Shown: positions 1 to 5,526 of the stretch, one piece after another
How the letters are laid out: each line of letters begins with the position of its first letter
How positions within the stretch are numbered: position 1 is the stretch's first letter
Origin: Kocuria sp.
GTDB taxonomy: Bacteria; Actinomycetota; Actinomycetes; Actinomycetales; Micrococcaceae
Assembly: GCF_030530945.1 (NCBI RefSeq)
Contig: NZ_JAUMTZ010000013.1
Span: 50,392-65,783 of the forward strand
DNA length: 15,392 nt
Direction: 5' to 3'
Notes under the pieces: generated by a model
What the model saw: the letters and a program-made list of their open reading frames with translations, nothing else
What the model was told of the DNA's origin: nothing
Database searches by the model: none
Made by a program: the position numbers and the translations under genes

Positions 1-1
1 C

Positions 2-154
2 TCCGCGGCAGAGCTGAAGCGTCAGTTCGACGCACTGGGTGTGGCGATCCGCGCCGGTGTGGACCCGGAGGACGCCGCCCGGCGCCTCGGGCTGGCCGGC
101 ATCGAGTTCACGGGCATGGTCCCGGTGAACCTCCGGGAGTCGAAGGAGGACTGA
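2..154 (+). CDS. Portal protein, C-terminal 50 residues (5' end outside window)
   Basis: The open frame runs in from the left edge and stops at TGA 152-154. It encodes the last 50 residues of a protein ending in a conserved run (LGLAGIEFTGMVPVNLR). From memory, this ending is typical of actinophage portal proteins of the SPP1 gp6-like class. The portal is the dodecameric ring at one capsid vertex through which DNA is packaged and to which the neck attaches. The visible part is the C-terminal tail, not the wing or crown, so no active site can be checked. The position directly before the MuF-like gene supports the call, since portal then MuF is the usual order. Its stop overlaps the next start (TGATG), so the two are probably translationally coupled. 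Confidence 0.8.
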   Translation, partial: SAAELKRQFDALGVAIRAGVDPEDAARRLGLAGIEFTGMVPVNLRESKED

Positions 155-1044
155 TGGGCGAGGTCGTCCCGTACTCGGCGGTGCAGGGGTACTCGGGGCT
201 GCTGGGTCAGGTCCGGGCCGCGGGTCTCGCGGACCTGGACCGCTTGTTCGCGTCCCTGGCAGGTGAGTCCACGAGCGTGTGCGAGGAGGCGCTGCGGGAC
301 GTGCTCCCGGTGCTGGGTGACCAGTACGCGGGGACCGTGTCGATGATCAGCGCCGAGTTCTTTGACGAGCTGCAGGACGTGCAGGGGGTGCGCAAGCGCA
401 TCACCCCGGACATCGTGGAGGGCCCACCGAGGGACTCGTGGCAGGCGCTCGCGGGGTGGGCGACGTCGGGCAAGAACATGTTCGAGGCCGCCGCGAATGA
501 TCTCGTGTACCGGCTCGTCGTGGGCGGGTTCACGAAGCGGCTCACGGAGCAGTCGGCGGACACGATGATCGGCAACGCGCAGGCGCAGGGCTCGATGGGG
601 TACCAGCGGGTCCCGGCCGCGGGGTGCTGCCCGTTCTGCGCGATGCTGGCGACCCGTGGGGCGGCGTACACGTCGGCGGAGTCAGCCGGGGGTGTGGTGG
701 GCCGCGGGTCCCCGATCCCTGGGGCGCCGCGGCGTGGCGGGCAAGCGCGGGGCATCAGGCCCCGCGGGTCCCGCACGGTCGGGCAGGCGTTCCACGACAA
801 CTGCTCGTGTCGTGTGGTGGCCGTGGACCGCGGCAACGCCGTCGAGATGGGCGAGCACGCCGAGCAGTACATGGCCGCGTACGCGCAGGCCGCGCAGAAG
901 GTCAGTGGGGGTCTGGTGACCCGCCACTTCGGGCAGGCCGGTTCCCGGTCGCACGCCCAATTCGATGCTTCCGGGCAGGTCGTCTCCACGAAGGCAGAGA
1001 CCTCCCGGATCGTGCAGGAGATGCAACGTCTCCTCACCGTTTGA
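154..1044 (+). CDS. MuF-like minor head protein
   Basis: This is a 296-residue protein in the MuF slot directly after the portal. MuF proteins are minor capsid components that sit near the portal inside the head and are needed for DNA delivery or head morphogenesis. The N-terminal half (about 1-145) is predicted helical. The diagnostic part is residues 154-222: a Cys knuckle C158-C159-P-F-C162, then H214-D-N-C217-S-C219, a C..C plus H..C.C pattern common in actinophage MuF/VG15-like minor head proteins and probably zinc binding. A basic, Gly/Arg-rich linker (about 190-206) separates the two knuckles. The ATG at 154 has AAGGAGG at 143-149 and overlaps the portal stop. No toxin or ADP-ribosyltransferase domain follows; the protein ends about 75 residues after the second knuckle. 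Some databases call such proteins capsid maturation protease, but I see no protease motif. Confidence 0.85.
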   Translation: MGEVVPYSAVQGYSGLLGQVRAAGLADLDRLFASLAGESTSVCEEALRDVLPVLGDQYAGTVSMISAEFFDELQDVQGVRKRITPDIVEGPPRDSWQALAGWATSGKNMFEAAANDLVYRLVVGGFTKRLTEQSADTMIGNAQAQGSMGYQRVPAAGCCPFCAMLATRGAAYTSAESAGGVVGRGSPIPGAPRRGGQARGIRPRGSRTVGQAFHDNCSCRVVAVDRGNAVEMGEHAEQYMAAYAQAAQKVSGGLVTRHFGQAGSRSHAQFDASGQVVSTKAETSRIVQEMQRLLTV

Positions 1045-1056
1045 CCCCCATCCGCA

Positions 1057-1079
1057 GGGCCCCGCACGGGGCCCATTTT
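1057..1079 (+). terminator. Terminator-like hairpin between MuF and scaffold genes
   Basis: A perfect inverted repeat GGGCCCC (1057-1063) / GGGGCCC (1068-1074) with a GCAC loop is followed by ATTTT. The shape is that of a rho-independent terminator with a short U tract. It lies 12 bases after the MuF stop. Since downstream genes must be expressed, it may be a partial terminator, an mRNA 3'-end stabiliser or a processing site rather than a full stop. Confidence 0.6.
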
Positions 1080-1080
1080 C

Positions 1081-1098
1081 ATGCCGCACGGCAGGAGG
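1081..1098 (+). promoter_or_regulatory. Small leader hairpin and Shine-Dalgarno of scaffold gene
   Basis: Directly after the U tract, TGCC (1082-1085) and GGCA (1090-1093) can form a short stem around a GCAC loop, immediately before AGGAGG (1093-1098). The AGGAGG sits 6 bases before the ATG at 1105 and decides that start over the in-frame ATG at 1081, which has no ribosome binding site. The same arrangement recurs before the major tail protein gene (4130-4159). Confidence 0.45.
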
Positions 1099-1104
1099 CC
1101 AGTC

Positions 1105-1590
1105 ATGTCCGACACCACCACCCCCCAGCAGACCGACCCGCAGGGCACGCCCGAGCAGTCGGCCACGGAGACCCCCGAGCAGAACGCTCAGGAGACCCCC
1201 GAGGCCACGGACTGGAAGGCGCTGTCCCGGAAGTGGGAGGCCCGCGCCAAGGAGAACAAGGCCGCGGTCGAGGAACTGGGGACGCTGAAGCCGCAGCTGG
1301 AGAAGCTGCAGGCGGAGCGGGACGAGTTCGCCGCCAAGGTGACCGCGTTCGAGACCCAGCAGGAACGGCAGAAGACCGCGGCGGAGGTAGCGGAAGCCGC
1401 GGGGGTGCCGGTGGAAGCGCTGCGTGGGGAGACCCGCGAGGACCTCGAAGCGCACGCGAAGGTCGTGAAGGACCTCCTCAACATCAACCGCCCCGGCCCC
1501 GTCGTGGGCGCGCAGGGCAAGCAGGGTCGCGTCAACGTGACCGACCCGAAGCGAGAGGCCGTCAGGAACCTGTTCGGCCACAAGGACTAA
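1105..1590 (+). CDS. Scaffolding protein
   Basis: This 161-residue, highly charged protein directly precedes the major capsid gene, the normal place for a phage scaffold. Scaffolds assemble inside the procapsid, guide capsid protein polymerisation and leave before or during DNA packaging. Residues 1-36 are a Thr/Pro/Gln/Glu-rich, probably disordered leader. About 37-95 form a predicted coiled coil that includes the motif DWKALSRKWEARAKENKAA, a hallmark of actinophage scaffolds. The C-terminal third is more basic and ends in a helix (EAVRNLFGHKD), the part that in other scaffolds contacts the capsid protein. The ATG at 1105 has a perfect AGGAGG at 1093-1098. The capsid gene follows after 9 bases, so the two are co-translated. 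No protease domain is fused to it. Confidence 0.88.
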   Translation: MSDTTTPQQTDPQGTPEQSATETPEQNAQETPEATDWKALSRKWEARAKENKAAVEELGTLKPQLEKLQAERDEFAAKVTAFETQQERQKTAAEVAEAAGVPVEALRGETREDLEAHAKVVKDLLNINRPGPVVGAQGKQGRVNVTDPKREAVRNLFGHKD

Positions 1591-1599
1591 GGAGCCAGC

Positions 1600-2532
1600 A
1601 TGGCAATCTTCGGTACTACCGATTCCAAGGTGCTGATGCCCCGCGAGATCGCGGACGGCATGATCACCGACACCCTCACCACCTCCACGGTCGCGCAGCT
1701 GTCGGGCCAGGAGCCGCAGAAGTTCGGTGAGGTCGACTACATGACCTTCAACGACTTCCCGAAGGCCGAGTTCGTGGAGGAGGGCGCTCAGAAGTCCTCC
1801 ACCACGGGCGGGTTCGGCGCGGTCACCGCGAAGCCCCACAAGGCTCAGGTGACGATGCGTTTCAACGAGGAGGTGCAGTGGGCTGACGAGGACTACCAGC
1901 TCAACGTGCTGAGCTCTCTCGGCTCGGCCGGCACCGTGGCCCTGTCCCGGGCCCTGGACCTCGGCCTGTACCACCGCATCAACCCGCTCACCGGCACGGT
2001 CGTCTCCGGGTGGGACAACTACGTGGGCGCCACCACCAACAAGGCGGAGCTCACGAAGGGCACCGACGCGGACCAGGTGATCCGCGCTGCCGCCGGGCTG
2101 CTCATCAACAAGCAGCGCCCGGTGACCGTGAACGGCCTGGCCGTGGACCCGCGCCTGACCTGGGCGCTGTCCGAGCTGCAGACGAAGAACGCGGACGGGT
2201 CCCCCTCGGGCCTGCAGCGCTACCCGCAGCTGGGCCTGGGCACCGGCATGGGAGCGTTCATGGGCATCAACACCGCCCAGGGCGACACCGTGTCCGGCCA
2301 GCCCGAGGCCGTGAAGGACACCGGGGTGCGCGGCATCCTCGGTGACTTCCAGTCCGGCATCCGGTGGGGCATCCAGCGGAACCTGCCGCTGGAGCTGATC
2401 CGTTTCGGTGACCCGGACGGTCAGGGCGACCTGAAGCGCCAGAACCAGATCGCGCTGCGACTGGAGATCGTCTACGGCTGGTACGTGTTCGCGGAGAAGT
2501 TCGCGCTTGTGACCGAGCCGGTGGCCGCCTGA
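1600..2532 (+). CDS. Major capsid protein (HK97-fold)
   Basis: A 310-residue protein directly after the scaffold, with the size and composition of an actinophage HK97-fold major capsid protein. It builds the icosahedral head. The N-terminal region is short, with no long delta domain, consistent with the separate scaffold gene upstream. The features match the fold only in outline: an extended-loop region rich in E, K and T (about residues 45-90), a helical spine (about 100-130), and a beta-rich C-terminal part ending in a strand (ALRLEIVYGWYVF, about 287-299) of the kind that closes the A domain. The ATG at 1600 has AAGGAG (about 1589-1594) upstream. The stop overlaps the next start. The strand assignments are inferred from sequence pattern, not from a structure. 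No Ig-like insertion is seen. Confidence 0.88.
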   Translation: MAIFGTTDSKVLMPREIADGMITDTLTTSTVAQLSGQEPQKFGEVDYMTFNDFPKAEFVEEGAQKSSTTGGFGAVTAKPHKAQVTMRFNEEVQWADEDYQLNVLSSLGSAGTVALSRALDLGLYHRINPLTGTVVSGWDNYVGATTNKAELTKGTDADQVIRAAAGLLINKQRPVTVNGLAVDPRLTWALSELQTKNADGSPSGLQRYPQLGLGTGMGAFMGINTAQGDTVSGQPEAVKDTGVRGILGDFQSGIRWGIQRNLPLELIRFGDPDGQGDLKRQNQIALRLEIVYGWYVFAEKFALVTEPVAA

Positions 2533-2657
2533 TGCCGCGGTTCGAGGACACCTTCACGGGCGTGATCGTGGAGGTCTCCGAGGAGCGGGCCGCGGAACTC
2601 CCGGACCGGTTCGTCCCGGTGCGCCCGGCCCGGGAGAAGCCGACCGCGAAGAAGTAG
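2532..2657 (+). CDS. Small hypothetical protein after capsid gene (41 aa)
   Basis: The frame opens with ATG 2532-2534, overlapping the capsid stop (TGATG), and stops at TAG 2655-2657. The product is 41 residues: an acidic first half with a short beta-like stretch (TFTGVIVEVSEERAAEL) and a basic, Pro/Lys-rich tail ending EKPTAKK. I do not recognise a named family. Actinophages often carry a very short gene at this position, between capsid and head-tail adaptor, with a beta-strand core and charged tail, and some are listed as DUF7302-type proteins; that link is a guess. The tight overlap, full use of the gap and GC-rich third positions support a real gene. It could be a minor capsid or neck accessory protein. 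Confidence 0.65.
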   Translation: MPRFEDTFTGVIVEVSEERAAELPDRFVPVRPAREKPTAKK

Positions 2658-2667
2658 GGGGTGCCCC

Positions 2668-3147
2668 ATGTCCGAGCTGATCCCGTTCGCTACGGTCCAG
2701 GACCTGCAGGACCGGTGGCCGGACTTCCCCCCGGGCTCTGAGCGGTTCGCGGCCACCCAGCTGGAGGACGCGTCCCAGTACATCGTGGACGTGTGCCCGG
2801 CTGCGGTGGCCGCGCCGGAGGCCACCCGCCGCCGTGTGGTGTGCGCCGTCGTGCGTCGTGCGATGCAGGCCGACGCCGCCGGGCAGGTGGGCGTGTCGCA
2901 GTTCAGCGAGACCGCGGGACCGTTCTCCCACGGGGTGACCCCGTCGAACCCCAACGGAGACTTCTACCTCACGAAGCAGGAGCTGAAGTCCCTGGGCGGC
3001 GGCAACCAGGGGCAAGCGTTCAGCGTCTCCGCAGGCGGCCCGGCCACGGCCGAGGAGCACCGCCCCTGGTGCTCCCTGGCGTTCGGCGCCCGGTACTGCT
3101 CGTGCGGCGCTGACCTCACGGGCGCCGACCCGCTGTGGGAGGCGTGA
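2668..3147 (+). CDS. Head-tail adaptor, Gp19/Gp15/Gp42-like, with Cys-rich C-terminus
   Basis: This 159-residue protein is the first neck component. Residues 1-110 look like the phage Gp19/Gp15/Gp42 family (HK97 gp6/SPP1 gp15-type connector): an N-terminal segment (FATVQDLQDRW), two amphipathic helices (about 24-70), then a loop and a short C-terminal segment with the typical FSETAGPFSHGVTPSNPNGDFYLTK pattern (about 79-103; only part quoted: GDFYLTKQELKSL). Adaptors form a 12-fold ring below the portal. Beyond the family core, residues 125-159 add a tail with H131, C135, C144 and C146 (motif HRPWCSLAFGARYCSCGADL), which resembles a small zinc-binding knuckle. The ATG at 2668 follows a G-rich stretch (GGGGGTG). 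The stop overlaps the next ATG. Confidence 0.8.
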   Translation: MSELIPFATVQDLQDRWPDFPPGSERFAATQLEDASQYIVDVCPAAVAAPEATRRRVVCAVVRRAMQADAAGQVGVSQFSETAGPFSHGVTPSNPNGDFYLTKQELKSLGGGNQGQAFSVSAGGPATAEEHRPWCSLAFGARYCSCGADLTGADPLWEA

Positions 3148-3497
3148 TGGGCTACCCGGTCGTGCAGTGGAAACGCCACGTGCCGGGCGGGGTGGACGGC
3201 GACGGGTACCGGGTGCCGGACACGTTCCGGGACCCGGTGGTGGTCCCAGCGGCGTTCGCCCCGGAGTCCACGGTGGAGCCCCGCGAGGGCCTGGGTGTGC
3301 GGGTCGTTTCGGACGCGCAGCTGGTCCTGCGGGAACCCATCGACTACGACGCTCGGGACGTGTTCGTCGTGGACGGTGTCCCGTACCAGGCGGAGGGTGT
3401 GACCCCGGCGTGGTGGGGGATGTTCTCCGGTCGCCGGTTCGGGCAGGTCATCAAGCTGAGGGGGTTCGATGGGCAAGCAGTTCAAGCTGAACCGTAA
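3147..3497 (+). CDS. Head-tail stopper / head closure protein
   Basis: A 116-residue, beta-rich protein in the slot of the head closure protein (SPP1 gp16 type), which seals the portal channel after packaging and receives the tail. The sequence alternates short strands and turns (for example LGVRVVSDAQLVLREPIDYD, then VFVVDGVPYQAEG), as expected for the small beta barrel of stoppers. The call rests mostly on position between adaptor and gp10-like protein, plus size and strand pattern. I chose the ATG at 3147, which overlaps the adaptor stop and has GGGAGG at 3137-3142, over the GTG at 3135, which would sit within the adaptor gene without a site of its own. The last 29 bases overlap the next gene. 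Confidence 0.7.
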   Translation: MGYPVVQWKRHVPGGVDGDGYRVPDTFRDPVVVPAAFAPESTVEPREGLGVRVVSDAQLVLREPIDYDARDVFVVDGVPYQAEGVTPAWWGMFSGRRFGQVIKLRGFDGQAVQAEP

Positions 3498-3723
3498 GGG
3501 CCTGGAGGCCCTCCGCAAGCAGCCGAGGGTGCGTGAGGACCTGATGCGCCGGGCGCGGGCCGTGGCCGCGGCGGCGGGCGGGGAGGACAAGGGCTACAAG
3601 GTCACGGACCTGGTCCTGGAGAGCCCCCGCGCCGCCGTGTCGGTCATGGCCACCGGCCACGCCCACCACGAGAACCGGAAGCGGAACACGCTCGTCAAGG
3701 GTCTGGACGCGGGCCGTGGCTGA
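3469..3723 (+). CDS. Neck protein, HK97 gp10-like (84 aa)
   Basis: A small basic protein of 84 residues with a predicted N-terminal helix (about 8-34, GLEALRKQPRVREDLMRRA) followed by beta strands and a GHAHHENRKRN stretch. Position between stopper and tail terminator, and the helix-then-strands plan, match the short HK97-gp10-like neck/tail completion proteins of actinophages. These proteins are thought to help join the tail to the head. The usual gp10 family members are longer (about 100-150 residues), so this is a short form or a related actinophage family. The ATG at 3469 has GAGGGG at 3459-3464 and starts 29 bases before the stopper stops, the longest overlap in the cluster. Confidence 0.6.
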   Translation: MGKQFKLNRKGLEALRKQPRVREDLMRRARAVAAAAGGEDKGYKVTDLVLESPRAAVSVMATGHAHHENRKRNTLVKGLDAGRG

Positions 3724-4111
3724 GTTCGTCTTCGAGTCCCCTGTCACCCTCGCGTACCGGTACCTGAACGGCTTCTACCCGGGGCGGGTGGCCCGCGAGG
3801 ACGAGCCCCCCGGGTACAAGCCGGCGGACCTGCTGATCATCGTGAAGTCCGGAGGCGGCGCCGGTGTGAACCACCGGCAGCTCTCGGACGCCCGCCTGAG
3901 CTTCGAGGTGCGGTGCGCGGACGAACGTACCGCCGAACACACCGCGGACAGGGTCCATGCCCTGCTGCGGGACTGGCCATGGAGATCCGACTGCGTGGCC
4001 CGCACGGGCACGCACGGGCTTCCCGCATGGGATCCCGAACCGGACCGCCGTATCCCGGCCTTCACGTGGACGATGGAGATCACCTTCAAGTCCACCACCC
4101 AACTCACCTGA
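3716..4111 (+). CDS. Tail terminator protein
   Basis: A 131-residue protein beginning at GTG 3716, 8 bases inside the previous gene, with no strong ribosome binding site, so translation is probably coupled. It lies directly before the major tail protein gene, the standard place for the terminator (lambda gpU-like), which caps the tail tube at the head-proximal end and fixes tail length together with the tape measure. The sequence fits: an N-terminal helix region (VTLAYRYLNGFYPG), a strand (ADLLIIVKSGGG), a second strand (DARLSFEVRCA), a helix (RTAEHTADRVHALLRDW), and a final strand (AFTWTMEITFKST). The strand-helix-strand order is that of the gpU fold. The gene ends at TGA 4109-4111, directly abutting a terminator hairpin. 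Confidence 0.75.
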   Translation: MAEFVFESPVTLAYRYLNGFYPGRVAREDEPPGYKPADLLIIVKSGGGAGVNHRQLSDARLSFEVRCADERTAEHTADRVHALLRDWPWRSDCVARTGTHGLPAWDPEPDRRIPAFTWTMEITFKSTTQLT

Positions 4112-4133
4112 CCCCGCACCCGCGGGGTTTTTT
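4112..4133 (+). terminator. Rho-independent terminator after tail terminator gene
   Basis: A GC stem CCCCGC (4112-4117) / GCGGGG (4122-4127) with loop ACCC is followed by six T (4128-4133). This is the clearest intrinsic terminator in the window and begins one base after the stop codon. It sits directly before the leader of the major tail protein, so either read-through is allowed or a separate promoter or processing event supplies the downstream mRNA. I could not see a convincing promoter. Confidence 0.75.
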
Positions 4134-4136
4134 CAT

Positions 4137-4159
4137 GCCCGCACTGCGGGCGGAAGGAG
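4137..4159 (+). promoter_or_regulatory. Leader hairpin and Shine-Dalgarno of major tail protein gene
   Basis: Four bases after the T tract, GCCCGC (4137-4142) and GCGGGC (4146-4151) form a perfect six-pair stem with loop ACT. AAGGAG follows at 4154-4159. It would sit at or near the 5' end of an mRNA processed or started just upstream, and may protect that end while leaving the ribosome binding site open. It parallels the smaller hairpin at 1082-1093. Confidence 0.5.
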
Positions 4160-4164
4160 CCATG

Positions 4165-4746
4165 ATGGCCAACTTCGATGTGACCGTCTCCAAGCCCGCG
4201 AACCCCTCCGGTGGGGTCACGTTCGGCACCCCCGACTCGACCCTCCCCACGGACGCGAAGGCCGCTCTCCCGGCCACGTTCAAGCCCCTCGGGTACGTGA
4301 ACGAGGACGGGGTGCAGCTCACCGACGATGCCTCTGACGAGGACATCCAGATCTGGGGCGGGCAGAAGGTCCGCAAGGTCCGCTCCGAGTTCTCCTCCTC
4401 GATCACGTTCACCCTGTACTCCACGCGTGACGTGGACGTGCTGAAGGCCGTGTTCGGGGACAAGAACGTGGAGGGCACCGGGTCCTCGATCACCGTGCGG
4501 CACAACGCGGACATCTCCCCGGTGCGCCCGTTCACGGTGGAGACGAAGGACGAGTCGGACTTCGCCCGTCGCTTCGTGATCCCCCGCGGCCAGCTGACCG
4601 TCTCCGGTGACCGCACCCTGAACCACTCGTCCGCGGACGGGTTCGAGGTGACCATCGACGCGCTCGTGGACGAGGACGGCAACAACTACTACGAGTACAC
4701 CGAGCTGCCCGCGGAGTCGGCCACGAAGGCCCCCCAGGAAGCGTGA
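4165..4746 (+). CDS. Major tail protein
   Basis: A 193-residue protein that should form the stacked hexameric rings of the tail tube. Evidence is its position between tail terminator and chaperone genes, its size, and its beta-rich, acidic sequence. Visible elements include an N-terminal segment rich in P, S and T (about 1-30), a strand-helix core with FSSSITFTLYSTRDVDVLKAV (about 79-98; at most 20 residues cited) and a C-terminal strand (GFEVTIDALVDEDGNNYYEY), the usual tube-protein ending. Two adjacent ATGs exist (4162 and 4165); AAGGAG at 4154-4159 is 2 bases from the first and 5 from the second, so 4165 is preferred. No C-terminal Ig-like domain is present. The strong ribosome binding site, flanking terminator hairpin and leader hairpin fit a highly made protein. 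Confidence 0.85.
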   Translation: MANFDVTVSKPANPSGGVTFGTPDSTLPTDAKAALPATFKPLGYVNEDGVQLTDDASDEDIQIWGGQKVRKVRSEFSSSITFTLYSTRDVDVLKAVFGDKNVEGTGSSITVRHNADISPVRPFTVETKDESDFARRFVIPRGQLTVSGDRTLNHSSADGFEVTIDALVDEDGNNYYEYTELPAESATKAPQEA

Positions 4747-4757
4747 TCTGAACCAGT

Positions 4758-4807
4758 GGCCCCCGGGTGCGACTCCGCCCGGGGGCCCTGCCACACCCCA
4801 CGGAGTC
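4758..4807 (+). promoter_or_regulatory. Predicted H-type RNA pseudoknot between major tail and chaperone genes
   Basis: Stem 1 is a perfect 10-pair inverted repeat, GGCCCCCGGG (4758-4767) with CCCGGGGGCC (4778-4787). Its 10-base loop (4768-4777) contains GACTCCG (4771-4777), which is exactly complementary to CGGAGTC at 4801-4807, giving a 7-pair stem 2. Loop 1 is 3 bases (TGC), there is no base between the stems, and loop 3 is 13 bases of A/C-rich sequence. These lengths suit a coaxially stacked H-type pseudoknot. There is no U tract, so it is not a standard terminator. It ends 14 bases before AAGGAG of the chaperone gene. Stem 1 alone could form as a plain hairpin. The role (translation control, or a block to 3' exonucleases for the tail protein message) is inference. 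Confidence 0.5.
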
Positions 4808-4832
4808 CCCACACACCTTGAAGGAGAACCCC

Positions 4833-5126
4833 ATGCCCGTGTCCAAGAAGCGCAAGCACGTCCGCAAGTCCGAGAAGCAGCTGACGATGGTGGACTTCGA
4901 GACCCCGATCTTCGACGGGACGTTCACGCTCCCGTCCCCGAAGCACATGCCCATCGGTGTCGCGGCCGCCGTGCAGAAGGGTGACGTGAGCGAGATCTTC
5001 GCGTGGCTGGAGAAGGCCGGCGTGGACGAGGAAGACCTCGACGCGTTCCGGTCCCTGGAGGGCGAAGAGGTCCAGGACTTCATGACCGCGTGGACCGATG
5101 GGGAGACCTCGGTCCCAAAATCCTAG
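4833..5126 (+). CDS. Tail assembly chaperone, short product (97 aa)
   Basis: This is the zero-frame product of the lambda gpG-like chaperone gene. It is 97 residues, with a basic N-terminus (VSKKRKHVRKSEKQ), a beta-like segment (FDGTFTLPSPKHMPIGV) and acidic C-terminal helices (EIFAWLEKAGVDEEDLDAF). The chaperones bind the tape measure protein and recruit major tail subunits and are not part of the finished tail. The ATG at 4833 has AAGGAG at 4821-4826, 6 bases away; this start was preferred to the in-frame ATG at 4767, which lies inside the pseudoknot. Translation ends at TAG 5124-5126, which begins 3 bases after the CCCAAAA slip site. Sequence identity with family members is low, so the call rests on position and frameshift signal. 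Confidence 0.85.
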   Translation: MPVSKKRKHVRKSEKQLTMVDFETPIFDGTFTLPSPKHMPIGVAAAVQKGDVSEIFAWLEKAGVDEEDLDAFRSLEGEEVQDFMTAWTDGETSVPKS

Positions 5127-5515
5127 AGGTCCTCGCCCTCTACCAGAAGCACCCTGCCGCGGTCCGTACCCGTCTCGTGGAGTGCGGGCTGCGGTGGGAC
5201 GACTGCGGGGTCGTGGAGTCCTGGGCTGATGTGCACGCGGTGCTCTCCCAGGACGCCCCGTGGGGGCCCGTGGGGCGGGCCGACAAGGGCAAGGACTGGG
5301 CCTGGTACCTGCCCGGCTTCGACCAGCTTGTCGCCGTGTTCGAGGCGATCAAGGAGGGCAACTACATCGCCGCCCACAAGGACCCCAAGAAGTTCAAGCG
5401 CGCCCGCCGCCCGTGGGAGAAGGGCGTGCGGAAGCTGGCCGCGAAGGTCATGCCGATCAAGCAGTTCGACGAGTTCTTCGCGTCCAGGTTCTCGGAGCCT
5501 GGCGCTGATGGGTAG
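4833..5515 (+). CDS. Tail assembly chaperone, -1 frameshift product (about 227 aa)
   Basis: This is the lambda gpGT-like product. Ribosomes that slip back one base at CCCAAAA (5114-5120) read A5120 again and continue as ATC CTA GAG (I-L-E), so the joined coordinates are 4833..5120 and 5120..5515. The product has 96 residues of the short form plus 131 more. The added part has a run typical of actinophage T domains: ILEVLALYQKHPAAVRTRLV, a conserved Trp-rich segment (WDDCGVVESWADV), then DWAWYLPGFDQLVAVFEAI and a Lys/Arg-rich helix (KKFKRARRPWEKG). The T part probably binds the tail tube subunits. It ends at TAG 5513-5515, 11 bases before the tape measure gene. The mixture of both proteins is needed for tail assembly in phages where this was studied. 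Confidence 0.85.
5102..5142 (+). promoter_or_regulatory. -1 programmed ribosomal frameshift signal
   Basis: The slip site C CCA AAA (5114-5120, zero frame CCA AAA) allows both tRNAs to re-pair one base back as CCC AAA. AAA is a rare lysine codon in these genes. An SD-like GGAG (5102-5105) lies 8 bases upstream, the type of element that stimulates -1 shifting. Downstream, TAGAGG (5124-5129) pairs perfectly with CCTCTA (5137-5142) around a 7-base loop; it starts 3 bases after the slip site and includes the zero-frame stop TAG. Confidence 0.85.
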
Positions 5516-5526
5516 GAGGTAGGGCC

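Noticed and set aside
612..1044. MuF-like protein as a protease or polymorphic toxin
   Set aside because: Only Cys/His knuckles are visible. No protease motif and no C-terminal toxin domain is present.
1081..1104. Upstream ATG at 1081 as scaffold start
   Set aside because: It has no ribosome binding site and overlaps the leader hairpin; AGGAGG fits the ATG at 1105.
624..1730. A 368-codon plus-strand frame overlapping MuF, scaffold and capsid genes
   Set aside because: It is an out-of-frame shadow rich in Arg, Gly and Pro, running across three well-supported genes.
3913..4161. N-terminal extension of the major tail protein to 3913
   Set aside because: It would overlap nearly 200 bases of the tail terminator gene and the terminator hairpin; the strong Shine-Dalgarno supports 4165 (or 4162).
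4767..4832. Upstream ATG/GTG-type start for the chaperone at 4767
   Set aside because: It lies inside the pseudoknot stem without a ribosome binding site; ATG 4833 has AAGGAG at the right distance.
4747..4832. Promoter in the largest gap
   Set aside because: The gap is GC-rich, dominated by the pseudoknot, and has no believable -10/-35 pair.
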